Shown: positions 7,720-16,077, numbered from the stretch's first letter. The stretch: 64,000 nucleotides of DNA from Collinsella aerofaciens (GCF_018785245.1 NZ_WQPL01000005.1:24255-88254), one strand, 5' to 3'. Notes: a model not told the origin generated them from the sequence alone. Translations and numbers: made by a program.

Positions 7720-9507
7720 ATGAGCCAGACCCGTCCCATCGATGAGCATTCCATGCACACCCGTACCTGCGGCGAGCTTCGCTTCGAGAACGTGGGTGAA
7801 GAGGTCACCCTCACCGGTTGGGTGAGCCGTCGCCGCGACCACGGCGGCCTTATTTTCTGCGACCTTCGCGACCGCGAGGGCATCACGCAGCTCACCTTCG
7901 ACCCCGAGCACTCCGACGGCGATGCCTTTAAGATCGCCGAGACCATGCGTCCCGAGTGGCCCATCAAGATTCACGGCGTCGTGCGCGCCCGTGGCGAGGA
8001 GACCACCAACACCAAGCTCGCGACCGGCGAGATCGAGGTCCTGACCGACCACGCCGAGGTTCTCAACACGTCCGTCACCCCGCCGTTCCAGATCGAGGAC
8101 GGCATCGAGACCAGCGAGGACACCCGCCTGCGCTACCGCTATCTGGATCTCCGCCGTCCCGAGATGATGGCCAACCTCAAGCTGCGCTCCGACTTCACCT
8201 TTGCCATTCGCGAGGCGCTGCACAACCGTGAGTTCATGGAGGTCGAGACGCCCTCCCTGTTTAAGTCCACGCCCGAGGGCGCCCGCGACTTCATCGTTCC
8301 CAGCCGCATCCAGCCGGGCAACTTCTACGCCCTGCCGCAGTCCCCGCAGCTTCTGAAGCAGCTGCTCATGGTTGGTGGCGTTGAGCGCTACTACCAGGTT
8401 GCCAAGTGCTTCCGCGACGAGGACCTGCGTGCCGACCGTCAGCCCGAGTTCACCCAGGTCGATATCGAGATGTCCTTCGTGGACCAGAACGATGTCATGA
8501 GCGCGCTCGAAGAGGTCCTGGCCGATGCCTTCGGCCGCATGGGTGTCGAGATGCCCACGCCGCTGCGTCGCATGGACTACTGGGAGGCCATGGACACCTA
8601 TGGCTCCGACAAGCCCGATACCCGCTATGGCATGCACCTGGTCGACCTGACCGACATCTTCGCCAACTCCAAGTTCAAGGTCTTTGCGACTGCCGCAAAC
8701 GAGGAGGGCTCTGTCGTCAAGGCCATCAACGCCAAGGGCGCCGGTGCCTGGGCACGTGCCAAGATCGATAAGCTCGCCGGCGTGGCCTCCACGTTTGGCG
8801 CCAAGGGTCTGGCCTGGATCGCTTTCCGCGAGGACGGCTCCATCAACAGCCCCATCGTCAAGTTCTTCTCGGACGAGGAGATGGCGGCTCTGCGCGAGCG
8901 CATGGATGTCGAGCCCGGCGACCTTGTGATGTTCGCCGCCGGCCCGCGCCTGCTCTCTGACGAGATCCTGGGCGGCATGCGTTCTCACATGGCCAATGCA
9001 CTCGAGATCAAGCGCGAGGGCCACGACTTCCTGTGGGTCGTCAACTTCCCGCTGTTCCACTGGGACGAGGACCGCAAGGCTTACGCTGCCGAGCACCAGC
9101 CGTTCACTCTGCCGACCGAGACCGACATCGCCAAGATCGAGGCCGACCCGTTGGCAGCCGGTTCTTGCACCTACGACTTTGTCATGGACGGCTTTGAGGC
9201 CGGCGGCGGCGGTATGCGTATCCACAACGCCGAGATGCAGATGTCCATGCTCAAGCTCCAGGGCTTTACCGAGGAGCGTGCCGAGTCGCAGTTTGGCTTC
9301 CTCATGGAGGCCCTCAAGTTTGGTGCGCCCCCGATGGGCGGTTTCGCTTTGGGCCTGGACCGCGTGTGCATGCTGCTCACCGGTTCCGACTCCATCCGCG
9401 ACGTAATGGCGTTCCCCAAGACGGCCAGCGGCTCCGACCTCATGTCGGGCGCTCCGAGTGCCGTTAGCGGCGCCCAGCTCAAGGACGTCAGCCTGCGCCT
9501 GATGTAG
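7720..9507 (+). CDS. aspS: Aspartyl-tRNA synthetase, bacterial type
   Basis: Attaches aspartate to tRNA-Asp, and in organisms with GatCAB often also to tRNA-Asn. 595 residues, the usual bacterial length. An N-terminal OB fold (GWVSRRRDHGGLIFCDLRD) is followed by class II motif 2 (FRDEDLRADRQPEFTQVD), the bacterial insertion domain at about residues 290-420, and motif 3 (GGFALGLDRVCMLL). The start is supported by AAAGGAGG about 9 bases upstream. gatCAB is present 35 kb away, so a non-discriminating enzyme is possible; the sequence alone does not decide it. Confidence 0.96.
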   Translation: MSQTRPIDEHSMHTRTCGELRFENVGEEVTLTGWVSRRRDHGGLIFCDLRDREGITQLTFDPEHSDGDAFKIAETMRPEWPIKIHGVVRARGEETTNTKLATGEIEVLTDHAEVLNTSVTPPFQIEDGIETSEDTRLRYRYLDLRRPEMMANLKLRSDFTFAIREALHNREFMEVETPSLFKSTPEGARDFIVPSRIQPGNFYALPQSPQLLKQLLMVGGVERYYQVAKCFRDEDLRADRQPEFTQVDIEMSFVDQNDVMSALEEVLADAFGRMGVEMPTPLRRMDYWEAMDTYGSDKPDTRYGMHLVDLTDIFANSKFKVFATAANEEGSVVKAINAKGAGAWARAKIDKLAGVASTFGAKGLAWIAFREDGSINSPIVKFFSDEEMAALRERMDVEPGDLVMFAAGPRLLSDEILGGMRSHMANALEIKREGHDFLWVVNFPLFHWDEDRKAYAAEHQPFTLPTETDIAKIEADPLAAGSCTYDFVMDGFEAGGGGMRIHNAEMQMSMLKLQGFTEERAESQFGFLMEALKFGAPPMGGFALGLDRVCMLLTGSDSIRDVMAFPKTASGSDLMSGAPSAVSGAQLKDVSLRLM

Positions 9508-9530
9508 GCGAGCGGCTACATATTGCCTGC

Positions 9531-9565
9531 AACGAGGGAAGGACGCGTGCCTTCCCTCGTTTTTT
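9531..9565 (+). terminator. Rho-independent terminator of aspS
   Basis: Perfect stem AACGAGGGAAGG / CCTTCCCTCGTT around a short loop, followed by a run of T residues, 23 bases after the aspS stop. Confidence 0.9.
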
Positions 9566-9606
9566 ATGCGTCGAGGTTGTGAGGGCATGGGGTGACCGGA
9601 CGTCGC

Positions 9607-9714
9607 GGAAACTACGACCCGGAATTTGCGTCCAAAACGGGTCGCAGTTTCCCAAACAGGGTCCTTTTGGAAACTGCGACCCAGAATCCAGCCAAATAAC
9701 GGGACGCGCTTTCC
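9607..9714. repeat. Palindromic doublet: two 46-bp units, 62-bp period (locus 1)
   Basis: Units at 9607-9652 and 9669-9714 each begin GGAAACTRCGACCC and end with an inverted counterpart closing in TTTCC. A 16-bp spacer separates them, giving an exact 62-bp period. The same unit and the same period recur at 57855-57962. The layout resembles a BIME (doublet of REP sequences). With the terminator before it, it fills most of the 305-base gap between aspS and the HPr gene. Confidence 0.8.
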
Positions 9715-9812
9715 GGTCGAGCTTCTGGCGGGCTTCAACAAGCATCTAACGCTACAATAACTACCACGTGGCTGGGTTTGCCGGCCGAATGTGCGATGCC
9801 GCGGGAGGGGAC

Positions 9813-10061
9813 ATGGTCGAGTTTACGAAGACGATTAAAGATCCGTTGGGATTACATGCCCGCCCGGTTGCGCTGCTCTATGACATTATTGCCAAGCACC
9901 GTAGTGACGTGTCGGTTTCGATTGGTGACCGCTACACCGATGGCCGCGACGTTATAGGGCTCATGGCACTCTGCGGCGAATGTGGCGAAGACGTCGTGTT
10001 CCGCGTTTCGGGCGTGGATGAGGCCTCCTGCGTCACGTCGATCAGAAACCTCTCGCTTTAA
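9813..10061 (+). CDS. ptsH: HPr-like phosphocarrier protein with Asp at position 46
   Basis: HPr passes phosphate from enzyme I to sugar-specific EII proteins of the PTS. Translation from the ATG at 9813 (GGGAGGGG upstream) gives 82 residues. The active-site motif LGLHARP places His at residue 15, as in classical HPr. Aligned with the regulatory KSIMGVMSL segment of HPr, this protein reads RDVIGLMAL, so position 46, normally the Ser phosphorylated by HPr kinase, is Asp. That may mimic a permanently phosphorylated form. It is monocistronic, flanked by palindromes and a terminator. It may be a specialised HPr paralogue rather than the main phosphocarrier. Confidence 0.85.
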   Translation: MVEFTKTIKDPLGLHARPVALLYDIIAKHRSDVSVSIGDRYTDGRDVIGLMALCGECGEDVVFRVSGVDEASCVTSIRNLSL

Positions 10062-10065
10062 CCTC

Positions 10066-10104
10066 AACAATGTGACAAAGGGGCAGTCCCCTCTGTTGCA
10101 TAAA
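10066..10104. repeat. GGGACAG-type REP hairpin, variant (copy 1)
   Basis: TGACAAAGGGG-cagt-CCCCTCTGTTGCA forms an imperfect stem right after the HPr gene. It resembles the element at 53090-53114, which has the cleaner form TGACAAAGGGACAG followed by its inverse. Confidence 0.6.
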
Positions 10105-10115
10105 TTGGTATCAAT

Positions 10116-10153
10116 AGGCACTGCAAAGAGACGGTCTTTGCGGTGCCTTTGTT
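10116..10153 (+). terminator. Probable terminator of the HPr gene
   Basis: Stem AGGCACTGCAAAG / CTTTGCGGTGCCT with loop AGACGGT, then TTGTTT. One mismatch in the stem. Confidence 0.7.
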
Positions 10154-10197
10154 TCGTATAGGAAACTTTTTCGAAATCTGAATGGGGACCCTTTCCA

Positions 10198-10251
10198 AAA
10201 AGTTAACCACGTGCTAGTTTACTAAAGCGAACATAGACGTGGTTAACTTTT
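10198..10251. promoter_or_regulatory. Large dyad upstream of the feo operon
   Basis: AAAAGTTAACCACGT at 10198-10212 is repeated perfectly inverted at 10237-10251. It ends 43 bases before feoA. The position suits an iron-responsive operator, perhaps with the promoter in the 24-base AT-rich centre. Which regulator binds is unknown; the sequence is not a textbook Fur or IdeR box. Confidence 0.5.
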
Positions 10252-10294
10252 ATCGCGTCGATGTTGAGGACGAACCGACGTTAGGAGCTCACTC

Positions 10295-10537
10295 ATGTCT
10301 TGCGGACCGCAGATGCCGGCCATGCCGCTTTCGATGGTGAAGGCGGGCGAAACCGTGCGCGTGTCTCGTGTAAAGGGCAATGAGGACATGAAACACCACC
10401 TCAAGGACCTCGGCTTTGTCGAGGGCAACGAAATCCACGTGGTGAGCTCGAGTGGTGCCAATATCATCGTCACGGTGCTGGGCGCACGCTTTGGCATCGA
10501 TTCCAAGGTTGCCATGCACATCATGACCGTCGGTTAG
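10295..10537 (+). CDS. feoA: FeoA-domain protein, first copy
   Basis: A small cytoplasmic SH3-like protein that assists FeoB in ferrous iron uptake. 80 residues, with the family pattern MVKAGETVRVSRVKG, then HHLKDLGFVEGNEIHVVSS and a C-terminal strand with GARFGIDSKVAMHIMTV. GGAGCTCACTC precedes the ATG. A second FeoA gene follows after 39 bases, then feoB. Two tandem FeoA proteins ahead of FeoB is a common Gram-positive arrangement; the two are clearly different in sequence, so not a recent duplication. The extra N-terminal CGPQMPAMP holds a Cys. Confidence 0.93.
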   Translation: MSCGPQMPAMPLSMVKAGETVRVSRVKGNEDMKHHLKDLGFVEGNEIHVVSSSGANIIVTVLGARFGIDSKVAMHIMTVG

Positions 10538-10576
10538 TCAGCAGCATTTCATAAAAACCGAAAGGGGGATAAGAGG

Positions 10577-10798
10577 ATGAAGACGTTGGGTGACGTTAAG
10601 GTGGGCGAGAGCTCTACCATCGTCAAGCTTCACGGTGAGGGTGCGCTTCGCCGCCACCTTATGGACTTGGGGCTCATCAAGGGCACTTCGTTCAAGGTCG
10701 TGAAGGTCGCGCCGCTCGGTGATCCGGTCGAGATCAACGTGCGCGGCTACGAGCTTTCCATCCGCAAGGAGGAGGCGGCCGTCGTCGAGGTCCAGTAA
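10577..10798 (+). CDS. feoA: FeoA-domain protein, second copy
   Basis: 73 residues of the FeoA SH3-like family: MKTLGDVKVGESSTIVKL, then RRHLMDLGLIKGTSFKVVK and a C-terminal GYELSIRKEEAAVVEV. It is preceded by AAAGGGGGATAAGAGG, a strong ribosome binding site. It follows the first FeoA and precedes feoB by 123 bases. A small dyad at 10827-10846 lies between it and feoB. It probably binds the FeoB complex in place of, or together with, the first FeoA. Confidence 0.93.
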   Translation: MKTLGDVKVGESSTIVKLHGEGALRRHLMDLGLIKGTSFKVVKVAPLGDPVEINVRGYELSIRKEEAAVVEVQ

Positions 10799-10826
10799 GG
10801 GCTTGCGACGTATATTTCTGCAGATA

Positions 10827-10846
10827 AAGTTAGGTTTTTCTAACTT
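10827..10846. promoter_or_regulatory. Dyad upstream of feoB, DtxR/IdeR-like in form
   Basis: AAGTTAG-gttttt-CTAACTT is a perfect 7-6-7 dyad 75 bases before feoB. The TTAGG...CTAA look is similar to operators of the DtxR/IdeR iron regulators of Actinobacteria, but the match is partial. Confidence 0.45.
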
Positions 10847-10921
10847 AATGCAGCATCTTTGAAGCACATTATCCAGCCTGCGCGGAGAAAGCAGCGCAGG
10901 CACACAAGGAAGAAGGATTGA

Positions 10922-13249
10922 ATGGCGGATTCTCAGATCCATGTCGCGCTGGCGGGTAACCCCAACTGCGGCAAGACCACGCTTTTCAACCTGATCACCG
11001 GCGCCAACGGCTACGTTGGCAACTGGCCCGGCGTCACGGTTGAGAAAAAGGAGGCCAAGCTCCTAAGCGACAAGAACGTTACCATCACGGACCTCCCCGG
11101 CATCTACTCGCTTTCCCCCTACAGCCCCGAGGAGCAATGCTCGCGCGATTATCTCATGAGCGGCGAGCCCGATGTAGTCGTCCAGGTGGTCGACGCCACC
11201 AACCTCGAGCGCAACCTGTACCTGGCGCTTCAGGTTATCGAGACCGGCCTGCCCGTGGTCGTTGCCCTCAACATGGCCGACTTGGTCGAGAAGAACGGCG
11301 ACAAGATCGACACGGACAAGCTCTCCAAGAAGCTCGGCTGCCCGGTCATGATGATCTCGGCCCTTAAGAACAAGGGCATCAAGGAGCTGTTCGAGCAGGT
11401 CAAGAAGTCCGCTGCTTCCAAGGGCGAGGTGCCGGAGCACAAGTTCGACTCCTCCATCGAGGACGTTCTGGACCACATCGAGAACAACCTGCCGGCGAGC
11501 GTTCCCGCTAACAAGCGTCGCTATTACGCCGTCAAGCTGTTCGAGCGTGATGCAGACGCCTGCAAGCTCATCAACCTCACCAAGGAGAAGGCCGCTCGCG
11601 TGGAGGAGCTGGTCGCCCAGTGCGAGCAGGACTGCGACGACGATGCCGAGTCCATCATCACCGGTGAGCGCTATGGCGTCATCGCGCACATCATCGATGA
11701 GTGCCTCACCAAGGCCCCGGCCAAGATGAGCACCTCCGAGAAGATCGACCGTGTGGTTACCAACCGTATCCTGGGCTTGCCGATCTTTGTCGTCATCATG
11801 TTCTGCGTGTACTACATCGCCGTTTCTACCTTGGGCGGCACGGTGACCGACTTCACCAACGACCAGCTCTTTGGTACCGACGGTTGGTATGTGCTCGGCC
11901 AGGGCCGCGACGCCTACGATGAGGCTGTCGAGGCCGCGGGTGACGACGCTGACTCGGTCGACCCGGCGCAGTATGGCCCGTATGTTCCGGGTATTACCAC
12001 CATGGTCCACGACGCGCTTGTGGCGGGTGGCACCGAGGACGGTGGCCTGGTCGATTCGCTCGTCTGTGACGGTATCGTCGGCGGCCTGGGCGCCATCTTC
12101 GGCTTTGTGCCGCAGATGTTCCTGCTTTTTGTGATGCTGTCCTTCCTGGAGGATTGCGGCTACATGGCCCGCGTCGCCTTTATCATGGACCGCGTGTTCC
12201 GCCGCTTTGGCCTGTCCGGTAAGTCGTTCATCCCCATGCTCGTGTCTTCGGGCTGCGGCGTCCCCGGCGTCATGGCTACCAAGACCATCGAGAACGAGAA
12301 GGACCGCCGCATGACGGTCATGACTACCACGTTCATCCCCTGTGGCGCTAAGCTGCCGATCATCGCCCTGCTCATGGGTTCCATCATCGGCGATTCTTCT
12401 ACCACCGCGGCGTGGATCAGCCCGCTCTTCTACTTCCTGGGCGTCTTTGCCGTCATCGCCTCGGGCCTTATGCTCAAGAAGACCAAGCTCTTCGCCGGTC
12501 GCCCGACGCCGTTCGTTATGGAGCTTCCCGCCTACCACTTCCCGGCGATCCGCTCTTGGGCGCTGCACGTGTGGGAGCGCTGCTGGGCCTTTATCAAGAA
12601 GGCCGGCACGGTCATCTTCGCGTCCACTGTCGTGGTTTGGTTCCTGTCCAACTTTGGTAGCTACAACGGTTCCTTTGGCTTCCTGCCTGCGATGGACGGC
12701 ATCCCCGAGGAGTTCATGGACTACTCCGTGCTCGCCATGCTGGGCAACCTGGTCGCTTGGATCTTCGCCCCGCTCGGCTTTAGCACCTGGCAGGCAACTG
12801 CACTGACCGTCTCTGGCCTCGTCGCCAAGGAGAACGTCGTCGCCACCGCCGGCTCGCTGCTGTCCGTCGCCGACGCGGGCGAGACCGACCCGAGCCTGTG
12901 GACCGCGTTTGCCGGCATGTTCCCCACCATGGGCGCTTGCGTTGCCTTCGGCGCCTTCAACCTGCTGTGCGCTCCGTGCTTTGCCGCCATTGGCACCATC
13001 CGCAACCAGATGGACTCTGGCAAGTGGACCGCGATTGCCATCGGCTACGAGTGCGCCTTCGCTTGGGTGATCGGCCTGTTCATCAACCAGTTCTACAACC
13101 TGCTTGTCCTTGGGCAGTTTGGTATCTGGACGGTTGTGGCCATTGTGCTGCTGGTTGCGATGCTCTTCCAGATTTTCCGTCCCATGCCCAAGCATGCATG
13201 GACCGACGAGGACGAGACCAACACTGCTTCCGCCGCAGTTTCCGCTTAA
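10922..13249 (+). CDS. feoB: Ferrous iron transport protein FeoB
   Basis: Main Fe(II) uptake permease of the inner membrane, gated by an N-terminal GTPase. 775 residues. G-motifs: GNPNCGKTTLFN (G1, about residue 10), DLPGIYSLSPYS (G3), NMAD (G4). A helical spacer follows, then a long membrane domain with the two gate motifs including VSSGCGVPGVMATKTI near residue 440 and LCAPCFAAIGTIRNQM near residue 680. An acidic extracellular-type loop at about residues 325-385 is longer than in E. coli FeoB. It ends an operon feoA-feoA-feoB and is followed by a clear terminator. Expression is probably repressed when iron is sufficient, judging by the dyads upstream. Confidence 0.97.
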   Translation: MADSQIHVALAGNPNCGKTTLFNLITGANGYVGNWPGVTVEKKEAKLLSDKNVTITDLPGIYSLSPYSPEEQCSRDYLMSGEPDVVVQVVDATNLERNLYLALQVIETGLPVVVALNMADLVEKNGDKIDTDKLSKKLGCPVMMISALKNKGIKELFEQVKKSAASKGEVPEHKFDSSIEDVLDHIENNLPASVPANKRRYYAVKLFERDADACKLINLTKEKAARVEELVAQCEQDCDDDAESIITGERYGVIAHIIDECLTKAPAKMSTSEKIDRVVTNRILGLPIFVVIMFCVYYIAVSTLGGTVTDFTNDQLFGTDGWYVLGQGRDAYDEAVEAAGDDADSVDPAQYGPYVPGITTMVHDALVAGGTEDGGLVDSLVCDGIVGGLGAIFGFVPQMFLLFVMLSFLEDCGYMARVAFIMDRVFRRFGLSGKSFIPMLVSSGCGVPGVMATKTIENEKDRRMTVMTTTFIPCGAKLPIIALLMGSIIGDSSTTAAWISPLFYFLGVFAVIASGLMLKKTKLFAGRPTPFVMELPAYHFPAIRSWALHVWERCWAFIKKAGTVIFASTVVVWFLSNFGSYNGSFGFLPAMDGIPEEFMDYSVLAMLGNLVAWIFAPLGFSTWQATALTVSGLVAKENVVATAGSLLSVADAGETDPSLWTAFAGMFPTMGACVAFGAFNLLCAPCFAAIGTIRNQMDSGKWTAIAIGYECAFAWVIGLFINQFYNLLVLGQFGIWTVVAIVLLVAMLFQIFRPMPKHAWTDEDETNTASAAVSA

Positions 13250-13278
13250 GTCTAAATTAGGATTAACCCCTTTCCATG

Positions 13279-13311
13279 AGCCCGGGTGTCCCAGCGACAC
13301 TCGGGCTTTTT
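13279..13311 (+). terminator. Rho-independent terminator of the feo operon
   Basis: Stem AGCCCGGGTGTC / GACACTCGGGCT and a T run, 30 bases after the feoB stop. One mismatch. Confidence 0.88.
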
Positions 13312-13349
13312 GGTGGGGGGGGGGAGATGTGGCGTTTCCGCAGATAAAA

Positions 13350-13384
13350 CCGACCAAAATAAACCTGTCCCTTTTTGGTAGGTG
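13350..13384. repeat. GGGACAG-type REP hairpin (copy 2, inverted orientation)
   Basis: CCGACCAAAA-taaacctgtccc-TTTTTGGTAGG: the stem surrounds CCTGTCCC, the complement of the GGGACAGG core seen in the other copies. Nearly the same stem recurs at 32607-32647. Confidence 0.7.
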
Positions 13385-13429
13385 GAGAATGGGGTAAAGT
13401 AAGTGGCGGTTAACTAGAGGAGGCTTGCT

Positions 13430-13630
13430 ATGGCACCTATCGATATTGTTGTACTGGCTGTTATCGGTATTGCGTTTGTCGCGGTATGCGTGCGCATCTA
13501 CCGCAAGGGTACCTGCGCCGACTGCGCTCAGGGTGGCGTTTGCACGGGGCATTGTTCCAACAAAAAGACGTGCGCCGCGCTTAAGGGCGTAGACAAAATC
13601 GCCGAAGACTTGGGCCGCGGTATTCATTAG
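13430..13630 (+). CDS. FeoB-associated Cys-rich membrane protein
   Basis: 66 residues: an N-terminal membrane helix (IDIVVLAVIGIAFVAVCVRI, residues about 3-22), a basic turn, then CADCAQGGVCTGHCSNKKTC with five Cys. This is the usual form of the small protein found beside feoB, thought to help iron transfer though its exact function is not settled. AGAGGAGG lies 8-13 bases before the ATG. It is separated from feoB by a terminator and a REP hairpin, so it is probably transcribed on its own. Confidence 0.85.
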   Translation: MAPIDIVVLAVIGIAFVAVCVRIYRKGTCADCAQGGVCTGHCSNKKTCAALKGVDKIAEDLGRGIH

Positions 13631-13651
13631 TCGACCGGCGTTTGGGCATGT

Positions 13652-13703
13652 TTGACTACGGATACGGCAGTTGCTGATACGATAGGTACGTTAGCAACTG
13701 CCG
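13652..13703 (+). promoter_or_regulatory. Promoter and overlapping operator of the flavin reductase gene
   Basis: TTGACT (13652-13657), 17 bases, then TGATAC (13675-13680) look like a -35/-10 pair. The dyad CGGCAGTTGCT (13665-13675) / AGCAACTGCCG (13693-13703) covers the -10 and start region, so a repressor could block it. The ATG follows 29 bases later. Confidence 0.5.
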
Positions 13704-13732
13704 CCGAGCGGCTCAAACGAAAGGAAGCCTGT

Positions 13733-15682
13733 ATGGAGTCCTCCGCCTATCCGATGCTCTTTAGCCCGATCAAGGTCGGTACGACCGAGGTCAAGAACCG
13801 CGTCTTTATGCCGCCGGTGTCCACGAACCTGGCCGATCATGGCTATGTGACCGACGACTTGGTCGATCATTACCGTGCCCGTGCCAAGGGCGGCGTTGGC
13901 CTGATCATCACCGAGGTCGTGACGGTCGAGCCTACCTATACCTATCTGCCGGGTGACATGTGCTGCTACGACGACACGTTCATCCCCGGCTGGGAAAAGC
14001 TCGCCGCAGCCGTCCACGAGTATGGCTGCAAGATCATGCCGCAGCTCTTCCACCCGGCCTACATGGCCTTTAACATTCCGGGCACGCCGCGCCTGATCGC
14101 TCCGTCCTTCGTGGGACCGTCCTATGCCCGCGAGGCACCGCGTCCTATCACGGTCGATGAGATTCACGAGCTCACGCATCAGTTTGGCGACGCTGCCGTG
14201 CGTATGCAGAAGGCTGGCGTCGATGGCGTCGAGGTCCACGCAGCGCACGCCCACGGCATGCTCGGCGGCTTTTTGACCCCGCTCTATAACAAGCGTACCG
14301 ATGAGTACGGCGGCTCGCTCGACGCTCGTATGCGCTTTCTGCTCGAGGTCATCGCCGAGATTCGCGAGCGCTGCGGCAAGGACTTTATCATCGACGTTCG
14401 CATCTCGGGCGATGAGTACACCGATGGCGGCCTGACCCTCAACGACATGATCTACGTCTCGCGTCGCCTGGAGAAGGCCGGCGTCGACATGATTCATGTG
14501 TCGGGCGGCACCACCATCAAGCGCGGCTCTGCGATTCCCGCCGCCGGCACGCAGCAGGCCTCGCACGCCGCCTGCTCGCGCGAGATCAAAAAGCACGTCA
14601 ACATTCCTGTCGCCACGGTCGGCCGCATTAACGAGGCCTGGATCGCCGAGGAGCTGATCGAGGACGGCGCCGCCGACATCTGCATGATGGGCCGCGCCAA
14701 TCTGTGCGATGCCGAGTTCTGCAACAAGGCCGCTGCCGGCAACGCCGACGACATCCGCCCCTGCATTGGCTGCCTGCGCTGCCTGAACGGCATTATGTTT
14801 GGCAAGCGCATCTCCTGCACCGTCAACCCGGACGTGGAGCGCGACGAGGCCGGCTACGAGCCTGCCGCCGAGGCCAAGAACGTACTGGTTGTGGGCGCCG
14901 GTCCCGCGGGCATGGAGGCGGCGTTCATTGCCGCCAAGCGCGGCCACAACGTGGTGCTCGTGGATAAGCAGGACGAGCCGGGCGGCGAGATGCGCATCGC
15001 AGCCGTTCCGCCGGCAAAGCAGGAGCTCACCCGCGTGATCAAGTATCAGTACCGTCGCCTGGCCGATGCGGGCGTAAAGTGCGTCTTTGGTACCGAGCTT
15101 TCGGCCGAGGACATTCAGCGTGACTACGCGGGCTACGAGGTCGTCCTGGCTTATGGCGCCGAGCCCATCGCTCCGGCCTTCATGCAGGGCTTTAAGCAGG
15201 TTATGACGGCCGACGACCTGCTGGGCGGCAAGGCTTTCCCGGGCAAGAAGATCGTCATCGTGGGCGGCGGCACCGTTGGCTGCGAGACGGCCGATTACCT
15301 GGCCCCGTTGGTCAATGACCTCTCGCCGGCCAATCGCGATGTCACCGTCATCGAGATGACCAAGACGCTCGCCGCCAACGAGGGCGGTGCCGGTCGCGCG
15401 GTGCTCATCACGCGCATGCTCTCCAAGGGCGTCCACGTGCTGACCGAGGCCAAGGTGACCGAGATTACCGAGGACACCATCAGTTACGAGAAGGACGGCG
15501 AGGTCCACACCATCACCGGTGCCGATACGCTGGTGCTTGCCATGGGCTATCGTCCCAATACCAAGCTGGCCGACGACCTTGCCGCCGCCGGTGTTGCCAC
15601 CCACGTGCTGGGCGATGCCAACAAGTGCGGCAACATCCGCGACGCCATCGGCGATGGCTACAAGGTCGCCTGCGAGCTCTAA
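13733..15682 (+). CDS. Old Yellow Enzyme-type NADH:flavin oxidoreductase with 4Fe-4S and FAD domains
   Basis: A 649-residue three-cofactor reductase of the 2,4-dienoyl-CoA reductase / BaiCD / BaiH superfamily. Start at 13733 chosen because GAAAGGAAG lies just upstream. Domains in order: an FMN TIM barrel (residues about 10-340; PLYNKRTDEYGG and DIRISGDEY), an Fe-S cluster motif CIGCLRCLNGIMFGKRISC at about 344-362, an FAD Rossmann fold VLVVGAGPAGMEAA at about 383-396, and an NAD(P) fold IVIVGGGTVGCETA. Such enzymes reduce C=C bonds in enoyl-CoAs, bile acids, isoflavones or other dietary compounds. The substrate cannot be read from sequence, and neighbours give no clear hint. It has its own promoter and terminator. 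Confidence 0.88.
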   Translation: MESSAYPMLFSPIKVGTTEVKNRVFMPPVSTNLADHGYVTDDLVDHYRARAKGGVGLIITEVVTVEPTYTYLPGDMCCYDDTFIPGWEKLAAAVHEYGCKIMPQLFHPAYMAFNIPGTPRLIAPSFVGPSYAREAPRPITVDEIHELTHQFGDAAVRMQKAGVDGVEVHAAHAHGMLGGFLTPLYNKRTDEYGGSLDARMRFLLEVIAEIRERCGKDFIIDVRISGDEYTDGGLTLNDMIYVSRRLEKAGVDMIHVSGGTTIKRGSAIPAAGTQQASHAACSREIKKHVNIPVATVGRINEAWIAEELIEDGAADICMMGRANLCDAEFCNKAAAGNADDIRPCIGCLRCLNGIMFGKRISCTVNPDVERDEAGYEPAAEAKNVLVVGAGPAGMEAAFIAAKRGHNVVLVDKQDEPGGEMRIAAVPPAKQELTRVIKYQYRRLADAGVKCVFGTELSAEDIQRDYAGYEVVLAYGAEPIAPAFMQGFKQVMTADDLLGGKAFPGKKIVIVGGGTVGCETADYLAPLVNDLSPANRDVTVIEMTKTLAANEGGAGRAVLITRMLSKGVHVLTEAKVTEITEDTISYEKDGEVHTITGADTLVLAMGYRPNTKLADDLAAAGVATHVLGDANKCGNIRDAIGDGYKVACEL

Positions 15683-15706
15683 TCAACCCCTTTGCGCCAA
15701 TCGATT

Positions 15707-15757
15707 GCAAAAAGCGGCGGCTGCCCTGTGTGTTGGGCGGCCGCCGCTTGCGTTTTG
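15707..15757 (+). terminator. Terminator of the flavin reductase gene
   Basis: Stem AAGCGGCGGCTGCCC / GGGCGGCCGCCGCTT around TGTGTGTT, followed by GCGTTTT. A small bulge is present. Confidence 0.85.
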
Positions 15758-15781
15758 CCAAAGAAAGATTATTGTCGGGCC

Positions 15782-16024
15782 CTAAATGCCTTTTGCTTCT
15801 GCTCCCTCCGCAATCATGTTGCGGTTATACACCAGGTGCAGATACATCGCGTCATGCGCGGCGGTGGGATTGCGCGAGGCGATGGCGTCGGCCACATCGC
15901 GGTGCGTGCGGATAGTTTCCTCGACGAGCTTTTTGCCGGTCACGTCGATAAAGAGGGGGACGGATGCCTTGAGCACGCCCATCAGGCGGGGAACGACGAG
16001 GTTTCCGCCATCCCAGGGTGGCTA
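15782..16024 (-). pseudogene. Remnant of a GntR/FCD-family regulator (C-terminus only)
   Basis: The minus-strand frame reads WDGGNLVVPRLMGVLKAS, then EETIRTHRDVADAIASRNPT and AAHDAMYLHLVYNRNMI. This is the last part of an FCD ligand-binding domain, in which the final helices carry the conserved His of the metal site. The frame runs into a stop (TAG) upstream of about 16024, and no winged-helix domain is present. Only about 75-80 codons remain of a normal gene of about 220. A start at the internal ATG (15982) would give 66 residues, but a functional product is unlikely. The upstream side is a strong hairpin at 16078-16112. Confidence 0.7.
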
Positions 16025-16077
16025 CATGGAGTAGCGCCCGTGCGCATCGATTCCATCTCATAGATGTGCGGCACAAA

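Noticed and set aside
7576-9741. 721-residue open frame on the minus strand opposite aspS
   Set aside because: It is the antisense shadow of aspS in GC-rich DNA; low-complexity Gly/Ala/His/Val composition, no domain, and aspS is certain.
11063-13627. 854-residue minus-strand frame opposite feoB
   Set aside because: Antisense shadow of feoB and its Cys-rich neighbour; no family features and it runs across two real genes and a terminator.
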